DNA of 64,000 nt, taken from positions 3,038,001-3,102,000 of the forward strand of contig NZ_CP109999.1 in the NCBI RefSeq assembly GCF_025947145.1. Reading direction: 5' to 3'. How positions within the stretch are numbered: the first letter of the stretch is position 1; the number at the start of each line of letters is the position of its first letter. The translations under genes and the position numbers were made by a program. Of the stretch, positions 8,695 through 16,424 are shown one piece after another. This DNA is from Flavobacterium sp. N1994 (GTDB taxonomy: Bacteria > Bacteroidota > Bacteroidia > Flavobacteriales > Flavobacteriaceae). A model generated the notes under the pieces. The model searched no databases and was not told the origin of the DNA. It was given only the letters and a program-made list of their open reading frames with translations.

Positions 8695-10443
8695 ATGAAA
8701 TTTATGAAAATCAATTTTCAACATAAAATAACAATAATAGCTTTTCTTTTTGCAATCCAATTTTCATTTGCACAAAAGAAAGACGACAATATCGGAACCG
8801 AAGTGGTGAATGTGGTAAAACCCTACACGCCAACTATTTCAGATGCTTTTAAAGTTAAGGAAACTCCAACGTTGGACGATGATGACACTTCGAAGAAAGA
8901 GAATATAAAATATAATATTTTTTCCTTTCCAGTAGCGTCTACATTTACACCTTCAAAAGGAAAAGCAGCTAATGTTGACAAAAGTGCCGAAGAAAAAATA
9001 TTCAGCAACTATTTAACTTTAGGAGCAGGAAATTTTGGAACCATTAGTGCTGAGCTTTTCATTACGCAAAGTATTAGTAATACGGATTATTTTGGTGGAA
9101 TGTTACGTCACAATTCTTCACAAGGAGGAATAAAAGACTTGCCGTTAGATGATAAATTCTTCAATACAGCCTTAGATTTAACTTACGGGAGTAGAACTAA
9201 AGCCATGAGTTGGAATGCTGATCTAGGCTACCAACACCAAGTATATAATTGGTATGGAATTCACCCCGGACTTTTTACTGACGCCACCATTGCAACAATC
9301 AACGAACAACAAACGTATCATACATTGTATGTTGGAGGAAGATTAGGCTTAAGTGATAGTTTTCTTAAAGAAAGTACTTTGAAATTCAGTCGGTTTTGGG
9401 ATGCATTTGGCTCAGCCGAAAATCGATTTGTTGCCAAACCATCTTTAGAATTTGATATTGTAGAACAAAAAATTAAAGCCGATTTTGTGTTGGATTATAT
9501 CAATGGTTCTTTTGATAAAACATACAATGGTGGAAGTTCTTTTAAATATGGTTTTACTAATGTTGGTTTTCAGCCAAGCGTAAAAATTCACAAAGGAGAT
9601 TTAACCATAAATGCTGGTGTTGGATTTTTCTATAGTGCTGCACAAGAAGCTGGACAAAGCAAGTTCTTTATTTATCCACAGGTTACGGGTTCCTATAAAA
9701 TCGTTGGAGATTTAATGGTTTTCTACGCTGGTTTAGAAGGTGCTTTGCATCAAAATTCTTTTCATGATTTTGTTCAGGAAAATTTCTTTGTATCTCCAAC
9801 AATTGGTATAGGGCCAACCGATCAAAAATACGATATCTATGCGGGATTAAAAGGAAAACTTGCTAGTAGCGTAAGTTATAATATCCGTGGTTCATACAAA
9901 AATGAAGAAGGGAAGGCCTTATTCAAAAGCAATATCTATGATCAATTTAATACGAATACGGATGGTTATACATTTGCCAATTCTTTTGATGTGGTATATG
10001 ATAAAGTAAAAACGTTAAGTTTCTTCGGAGAATTAAAAGCTGATTTTTCTAAAAACGTTTCTTTCGGTATCAACGGAACTTTTAGTAGTTTCACCACTGA
10101 TGTTGAAAAAGAAGCTTGGAATTTGCCAGCCATAAAATTAGCGTCAACCCTAGATGTAACCATTACTCCAAAATGGTATGCTGGAACTAGTTTGTTCTTC
10201 GTAGGAGAAAGAAAAGACCTCTTCAGGCAAGCTACTGTTTCGCTTCCTTTTCCTCCAGATGAAAACATCACACTTAAAAGCTATTTCGATTTGAATGCTC
10301 ATGTTGGATACAAATATAGTGAGCGTTTATCCTTCTTCTTAAAAGGAAATAATTTAGCGAATCAAGGATATGAAAGATGGTCAAATTATCCTGTGCAAAC
10401 AATACAAGTTTTAATTGGAGCGAATTATAAATTTGATTTTTAA
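8695..10443 (+). CDS. TonB-receptor-like outer-membrane beta-barrel protein (no plug)
   Basis: A 582-residue protein with a signal peptide ending near FLFAIQFSFAQ, a short acidic N-terminal region (TPTLDDDDTSKKE), then alternating aromatic/polar strands typical of an outer-membrane barrel, ending with an aromatic last strand (IGANYKFDF). The C-terminal part resembles the barrel of TonB-dependent receptors (FLKGNNLANQGYERWSNYP), but it is short and no plug domain is evident. The start could be 8695 or the ATG at 8704. It is 10 bases downstream of the TPR protein, with which it likely forms an operon and perhaps a complex. Substrate unknown. Confidence 0.8.
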   Translation: MKFMKINFQHKITIIAFLFAIQFSFAQKKDDNIGTEVVNVVKPYTPTISDAFKVKETPTLDDDDTSKKENIKYNIFSFPVASTFTPSKGKAANVDKSAEEKIFSNYLTLGAGNFGTISAELFITQSISNTDYFGGMLRHNSSQGGIKDLPLDDKFFNTALDLTYGSRTKAMSWNADLGYQHQVYNWYGIHPGLFTDATIATINEQQTYHTLYVGGRLGLSDSFLKESTLKFSRFWDAFGSAENRFVAKPSLEFDIVEQKIKADFVLDYINGSFDKTYNGGSSFKYGFTNVGFQPSVKIHKGDLTINAGVGFFYSAAQEAGQSKFFIYPQVTGSYKIVGDLMVFYAGLEGALHQNSFHDFVQENFFVSPTIGIGPTDQKYDIYAGLKGKLASSVSYNIRGSYKNEEGKALFKSNIYDQFNTNTDGYTFANSFDVVYDKVKTLSFFGELKADFSKNVSFGINGTFSSFTTDVEKEAWNLPAIKLASTLDVTITPKWYAGTSLFFVGERKDLFRQATVSLPFPPDENITLKSYFDLNAHVGYKYSERLSFFLKGNNLANQGYERWSNYPVQTIQVLIGANYKFDF

Positions 10444-10462
10444 TAGAAATTAAATCAAAAGG

Positions 10463-10497
10463 AATCCTGTTAAGTATATTTGCTTTACAGGATTTTT
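10463..10497 (+). terminator. Rho-independent terminator with a -7 promoter box as its loop
   Basis: The arms AATCCTGTTAAG (10463-10474) and CTTTACAGGATT (10483-10494) pair with one mismatch and run into a T tract, terminating the TPR/barrel operon. The eight-base loop (10475-10482) is exactly TATATTTG, a perfect TAnnTTTG box for the Gre-like gene whose ATG is 26 bases further on. One element therefore appears to stop one transcript and start the next. No -33 TTG is clear. Confidence 0.7.
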
Positions 10498-10508
10498 TAT
10501 TTCCAACT

Positions 10509-10958
10509 ATGACATTCAAACAACAAATCCTTCATCGCTACAAAGAGCTCGTTCAAGACAGAATTGATGTTTTTCAAGATATGATTGCTGGTTTAACTAT
10601 TGATGCACAAAATGATGCCAAAGGTTCAGCTGGAGATAAACATGAGACAGCTTTGTCAATGATGCATATCGAACAAGAAAAACTCAATCACAAGCTCAAA
10701 GAAATACTAGAACAAAAAAGTATTCTTGATAAAATTGATGCTTCGCAAATTCATAAAAAAGTAGCTTTGGGAAGTTTAGTTCAAGCCAATGGTATGTTGC
10801 TTTTTATAAGTGTGGCTTTGCCAAAAATAACTATTGACAATAAAACTATTTTTGCACTTTCACCACAATCACCTCTCGGAAGCAAATTAATGGGGAACCA
10901 AGTCGACTTTTCATTTGATATGAATGGGAAGTGGTATACTATTGAAAGTGTTTTATAA
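10509..10958 (+). CDS. GreA/GreB-like protein
   Basis: A 149-residue protein with Gre-factor layout. The N-terminal half is helical and probably coiled-coil (QNDAKGSAGDKHETALSMM, then EQEKLNHKLKEILEQ). The C-terminal half resembles the FKBP-like Gre domain, with FALSPQSPLGSKLMGNQVDF paralleling the SPLGxALLGKxxGD motif. Gre factors bind the RNA polymerase secondary channel and stimulate transcript cleavage. The coiled-coil tip lacks an unmistakable acidic D/E pair of true GreA, so it could be a non-cleaving secondary-channel regulator. Homologues are sometimes mislabelled as 3-oxoacyl-ACP synthase; nothing here supports that. It is monocistronic, with a -7 box in the upstream terminator loop. 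Confidence 0.6.
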   Translation: MTFKQQILHRYKELVQDRIDVFQDMIAGLTIDAQNDAKGSAGDKHETALSMMHIEQEKLNHKLKEILEQKSILDKIDASQIHKKVALGSLVQANGMLLFISVALPKITIDNKTIFALSPQSPLGSKLMGNQVDFSFDMNGKWYTIESVL

Positions 10959-11114
10959 CAAATTCTAACTCAAAGTTACATTTTTCTATTTTTTAACTTT
11001 CATAAGTTAATAGTATTTTGTTTTTTAGTTATAATTTATAATTAAATAGTTAATTATGTTTTTCATTTATAACTATTATACCATCTTTGCCCCATCAAAA
11101 TAAAATAAAAGAAT

Positions 11115-12788
11115 ATGTGCGGAATTGTATGTGCCTTTGATTTAAAACAAAAAGCAGAAGTATTAAGACCAAAAGTGTTGGAAATGTCAAAAATTATCCG
11201 TCACCGTGGTCCAGATTGGAGCGGAATTTACAGCGATGAGAAAGCAATATTAGCTCACGAACGTTTGGCTATTGTTGATCCTGCTTCGGGTAAACAACCT
11301 TTGTTTAGTCAAGATAAAAAATTGGTTTTAGCGGCCAATGGTGAAATATATAATCACAGAGAGTTACGAAAACAATTTGATGGGAAATACCAATTCCAAA
11401 CGGAAAGTGACTGCGAAGTTATTTTAGCACTTTATCAAGAAAAAGGCGTTCACTTCATTGATGAAATGAATGGAATATTCGGATTTGCGATTTATGATGT
11501 GAAGAAAGATGAATATTTTGTAGCTCGTGACCACATGGGAATTATTCCATTATACATTGGTTGGGATCAAAACGGAACCTTTTATGTGGCATCAGAATTA
11601 AAAGCTTTAGAAGGATATTGTACTAAAATACAATTATTCCCTCCTGGACATTATTTATCAAGCAAAGACGGCGAATTTGTGCAATGGTACAAAAGAGAAT
11701 GGACAGACTACGATGCCGTAAAAGAAAATGCAACTAGCATTGAAGAAATTAAGAAAGCATTAGAAGCAGCTGTTCACCGTCAATTGATGAGTGATGTGCC
11801 TTATGGAGTGTTATTATCAGGAGGATTGGATTCTTCTATTACTTCGGCAGTCGCCAAAAAATATGCTCAAAAACGTATCGAATCTGGTGATACTGTTGAT
11901 GCTTGGTATCCACAATTACACTCGTTTGCCGTAGGTTTAGAAGGTTCGCCTGATTTAGCAGCAGCGCAAGTAGTAGCCGATCATTTAGGAACCATTCACC
12001 ACGAAATAAAATTCACCATTCAAGAAGGATTAGATGCTGTTCGAGATGTGATTTATAATTTGGAAACTTACGATGTGACGACTGTTCGTGCCTCAACGCC
12101 AATGTATTTGATGGCAAGGGTCATCAAGTCAATGGGAATTAAAATGGTACTTTCAGGCGAAGGTTCAGATGAATTGTTTGGTGGCTATTTGTATTTCCAT
12201 AAAGCACCAAATGCTAAAGAATTTCATGAAGAAACCGTTCGTAAATTAAGCAAATTACACATGTACGATTGCTTACGTGCCAACAAAAGTTTAGCTGCTT
12301 GGGGAATCGAAGGACGTGTGCCATTTTTGGATAAAGAATTTATGGATGTGGCTATGCGAATCAACCCACAAGACAAAATGATTAATGGGGAAAGAATGGA
12401 AAAATGGGTGTTAAGGAAAGCTTTTGAAGATATGTTGCCAGCCAGTGTTGCTTGGAGACAAAAAGAACAATTTAGTGATGGAGTAGGATACAGTTGGATT
12501 GATACTTTGAAAGAAATGGTAGCCAAAGAAATTTCGGATGACCAATTAGCAAATGCTAAATATAAGTTTCCGTTGCAAACACCAACATCAAAAGAAGAAT
12601 ATTATTACCGTTCTATTTTTAACGAACATTTCCCAAGTGATGCAGCAGCTTTATGTGTTCCCCAAGAAGCAAGTGTAGCATGTAGTACCAAAATTGCATT
12701 AGAATGGGATGCGGCCTTTAAAAACATGAATGATCCTTCTGGTAGAGCTGTCGCAAATGTGCACGATGATGCCTATGTAAAAGCATAA
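11115..12788 (+). CDS. asnB: Asparagine synthase B (glutamine-hydrolysing)
   Basis: A 557-residue enzyme that amidates aspartate to asparagine using glutamine and ATP. The N-terminus MCGI exposes the catalytic Cys2 of the class II amidotransferase domain after Met removal; RHRGPDWSG and HERLAIVD follow. The synthetase domain carries the PP-loop LLSGGLDSSI near residue 235 and LSGEGSDELFGGY. Length matches E. coli AsnB (about 554). The 156 bases upstream are A+T rich, and a CATCTTTG close to the -7 consensus lies near 11082. A set of hairpins follows the stop. Housekeeping nitrogen metabolism. Confidence 0.97.
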   Translation: MCGIVCAFDLKQKAEVLRPKVLEMSKIIRHRGPDWSGIYSDEKAILAHERLAIVDPASGKQPLFSQDKKLVLAANGEIYNHRELRKQFDGKYQFQTESDCEVILALYQEKGVHFIDEMNGIFGFAIYDVKKDEYFVARDHMGIIPLYIGWDQNGTFYVASELKALEGYCTKIQLFPPGHYLSSKDGEFVQWYKREWTDYDAVKENATSIEEIKKALEAAVHRQLMSDVPYGVLLSGGLDSSITSAVAKKYAQKRIESGDTVDAWYPQLHSFAVGLEGSPDLAAAQVVADHLGTIHHEIKFTIQEGLDAVRDVIYNLETYDVTTVRASTPMYLMARVIKSMGIKMVLSGEGSDELFGGYLYFHKAPNAKEFHEETVRKLSKLHMYDCLRANKSLAAWGIEGRVPFLDKEFMDVAMRINPQDKMINGERMEKWVLRKAFEDMLPASVAWRQKEQFSDGVGYSWIDTLKEMVAKEISDDQLANAKYKFPLQTPTSKEEYYYRSIFNEHFPSDAAALCVPQEASVACSTKIALEWDAAFKNMNDPSGRAVANVHDDAYVKA

Positions 12789-12839
12789 AAGCGATAGTAT
12801 TCGCTTTAAAAAGAAACTCAATGGTAAAGTATTGAGTTT
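12787..12839. other. Two consecutive perfect hairpins after asnB
   Basis: Hairpin one pairs AAAGCGA with TCGCTTT (ending 12807) right at the asnB stop. Hairpin two pairs AAACTCAAT (12814-12822) with ATTGAGTTT (12831-12839). Neither has a strong T tract, so they may protect the asnB 3' end ahead of the true terminator downstream. Confidence 0.5.
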
Positions 12840-12864
12840 AGATTGAAGTTTAGTTTGTTTGTTA

Positions 12865-12897
12865 AAAACGCTCGGCATTTTTGTTGAGCGTTTTTTT
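12865..12897 (+). terminator. Rho-independent terminator of asnB
   Basis: AAAACGCTC (12865-12873) pairs with GAGCGTTTT (12886-12894), immediately followed by a T run. It separates asnB from the gyrB promoter. Confidence 0.85.
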
Positions 12898-12947
12898 GTT
12901 GAAATCATGCCAAAAATGTTAATAACTTAAAGGTTTTAAAGCCAATT

Positions 12948-12982
12948 TTGAATAGGAAATCCTATGCGTTTTTATATATTTG
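12948..12982 (+). promoter_or_regulatory. gyrB promoter
   Basis: TATATTTG at 12975-12982 is an exact TAnnTTTG -7 box, with a TTG at 12948-12950 as a candidate -33 element (24-base spacer, a little long). The ATG is 38 bases downstream. Confidence 0.6.
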
Positions 12983-13014
12983 CTCGTTAGACAAAATTAG
13001 ATTTTTTACGATAA

Positions 13015-14961
<1,947 letters not shown>

Positions 14962-14964
14962 ATT

Positions 14965-15044
14965 ATTTTAAATTTTGAATTATAAATTTTAAATGATTCA
15001 AAATTTAATGTTCAATTTAAAATTCAAAATTTATAATTTAAAAT
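14965..15044. repeat. A+T-only long inverted repeat between gyrB and mdh
   Basis: The gap is almost pure A+T. Outer arms ATTTTAAATT (14965-14974) and AATTTAAAAT (15035-15044) pair perfectly, as do inner arms TTTTAAAT (14987-14994) and ATTTAAAA (15015-15022). It could act as a weak bidirectional terminator or a DNA-unwinding/curvature element; low-complexity coincidence is possible. Confidence 0.5.
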
Positions 15045-15051
15045 AAAATCA

Positions 15052-15987
15052 ATGAAAGTTACGATTGTAGGAGCAGGAAACGTTGGTGCCACTTGTGCTG
15101 ATGCTATTGCTTACAGAAGAATTGCCAGCGAAATTGTGTTGGTAGATATTAGAGAAGGTTTTGCAGAAGGAAAAGCTTTAGACATTACCCAAACACAAAC
15201 TACTTTAGGGTTTAATACTAAAGTTACTGGAAGTACAAATGATTATGCAAAAACAGCAGGAAGCGATGTTGTAGTTATTACATCCGGAATTCCTAGAAAG
15301 CCAGGAATGACTCGTGAAGAATTAATTGGAATCAACGCTGGTATTGTGAAGTCGGTTGCAGAAAGCTTATTGCAACATTCTCCTAAGGCAATTTTTGTTA
15401 TAGTCTCTAACCCAATGGATACTATGACTTATTTGACTTTTAAATCTTTAGGATTACCAAAAAATAGAGTTATCGGAATGGGAGGAACTTTAGATAGTTC
15501 TCGATTCAAAACCTACTTGTCACTTGCTTTAGACAAACCTGCGAATGACATTCAAGGAATGGTAATTGGAGGTCACGGAGATACTACTATGATTCCGTTA
15601 ACAAGATTAGCTTCTTATAATGGAGTGCCAGTTTCTGAATTTTTATCGACAGCCGAATTAGAAAAAGTTTCCGCAGATACTATGGTGGGAGGCGCTACAT
15701 TGACGGGGTTATTAGGAACTTCTGCTTGGTATGCTCCAGGAGCTTCTGTTTCTTATTTAGTAGATGCTATTTTGAATGACCAAAAGAAAATGATTCCTTG
15801 TTCAGTATATCTAGAAGGAGAATATGGACAGAGTGATATTTGTATCGGAGTGCCATGTATCATTGGTAGAAACGGTGTAGAGAAGATTGTTGATATTACT
15901 TTAAATGATGAAGAAAAAGCCAAATTTGCTAAGAGTGCTGATGCAGTAAGAGCGATGAATGGTGATTTGAAATCGATATTAGGTTAA
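15052..15987 (+). CDS. mdh: Malate dehydrogenase (NAD)
   Basis: A 311-residue LDH/MDH-family oxidoreductase of the TCA cycle, converting malate to oxaloacetate. The Rossmann start MKVTIVGAGNVGAT ends in an acidic residue (EIVLVDI), which favours NAD over NADP. The substrate loop IPRKPGMTREEL carries two arginines as in LDH-like MDHs, and the catalytic His is in GGHGDTTMIPL. Length matches the LDH-like MDH of Bacteroidota and Chloroflexus. It lies 90 bases after gyrB and has a strong terminator with a GNRA tetraloop. No TAnnTTTG box is obvious immediately upstream. Confidence 0.96.
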   Translation: MKVTIVGAGNVGATCADAIAYRRIASEIVLVDIREGFAEGKALDITQTQTTLGFNTKVTGSTNDYAKTAGSDVVVITSGIPRKPGMTREELIGINAGIVKSVAESLLQHSPKAIFVIVSNPMDTMTYLTFKSLGLPKNRVIGMGGTLDSSRFKTYLSLALDKPANDIQGMVIGGHGDTTMIPLTRLASYNGVPVSEFLSTAELEKVSADTMVGGATLTGLLGTSAWYAPGASVSYLVDAILNDQKKMIPCSVYLEGEYGQSDICIGVPCIIGRNGVEKIVDITLNDEEKAKFAKSADAVRAMNGDLKSILG

Positions 15988-16016
15988 GGGATATTTACCA
16001 CCTAAATTATAAAAAG

Positions 16017-16047
16017 AGATTGTACTGCAAAGTGCAATCTTTTTTTG
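16017..16047 (+). terminator. Rho-independent terminator of mdh, GCAA tetraloop
   Basis: AGATTGTACT pairs with AGTGCAATCT (one G-U pair) around a GCAA loop, which is a stable GNRA tetraloop, followed by seven or more T. It ends the mdh transcript. Confidence 0.9.
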
Positions 16048-16070
16048 TTTTTAAGCCACTACTAACGCCC

Positions 16071-16192
16071 GTCTATAGGGATATAAAAATTAACCGTATA
16101 AACGGTTCAGTTTATAGGCATAAACAAAACGGTTTATAGGCATAAATCATTCAGTTTATAGGCATAAACTAAACGGTTTATCAGCATAAATA
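16071..16192. repeat. Tandem array of 22-bp units, each holding a small palindrome
   Basis: Four units start at 16111, 16133, 16155 and 16177, exactly 22 bases apart. The core TTTATAGGCATAAA is itself an interrupted palindrome (TTTAT/ATAAA, 4-base loop); the fourth copy is TTTATCAGCATAAA. The spacers alternate between CGG- and CAG-flanked forms. Two degenerate copies precede the array, one of them containing the perfect hairpin AACCGT-ATAA-ACGGTT. The 437-base mdh-secDF gap otherwise holds the mdh terminator, the secDF promoter and a leader hairpin. The arrangement, about two helical turns per unit, resembles the larger array before gltA. Function unknown. Confidence 0.85.
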
Positions 16193-16265
16193 AAAAGATT
16201 ATAATTTGAGACTCAAAAAAACTACAATTTTCACCCTATTTTTTTTGATATTAATCGATAAAATA

Positions 16266-16296
16266 TTGGTTAATCACACTTAGAATTATATATTTG
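16266..16296 (+). promoter_or_regulatory. secDF promoter
   Basis: TTG at 16266-16268, a 20-base spacer and TATATTTG at 16289-16296 form a textbook Bacteroidota promoter. Transcription would start near 16303, leaving an unusually long leader of about 120 bases. Confidence 0.8.
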
Positions 16297-16303
16297 CACG
16301 TTT

Positions 16304-16372
16304 CAAAAAAAGCCGAAACCTTGTAAATACAAAGGATTATAGTCTAAGCCCTTGTATTTCAGGAGTTTTTTG
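16304..16372 (+). promoter_or_regulatory. Structured 5' leader of secDF
   Basis: The leader can fold into a two-part hairpin: lower stem CAAAAAA (16304-16310) with TTTTTTG (16366-16372), and upper stem AAATACAAAGG (16325-16335) with CCCTTGTATTT (16349-16359), the last with one bulge or mismatch. It begins almost at the predicted start of transcription. It may be a regulatory leader (SecDF abundance is controlled by leaders in some bacteria) or simply an mRNA stabiliser. No known riboswitch was recognised. Confidence 0.45.
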
Positions 16373-16424
16373 CTTTTAAAAACCAATAATATTAAACCAA
16401 AGAATTAATTAATTTTTAGTAATA

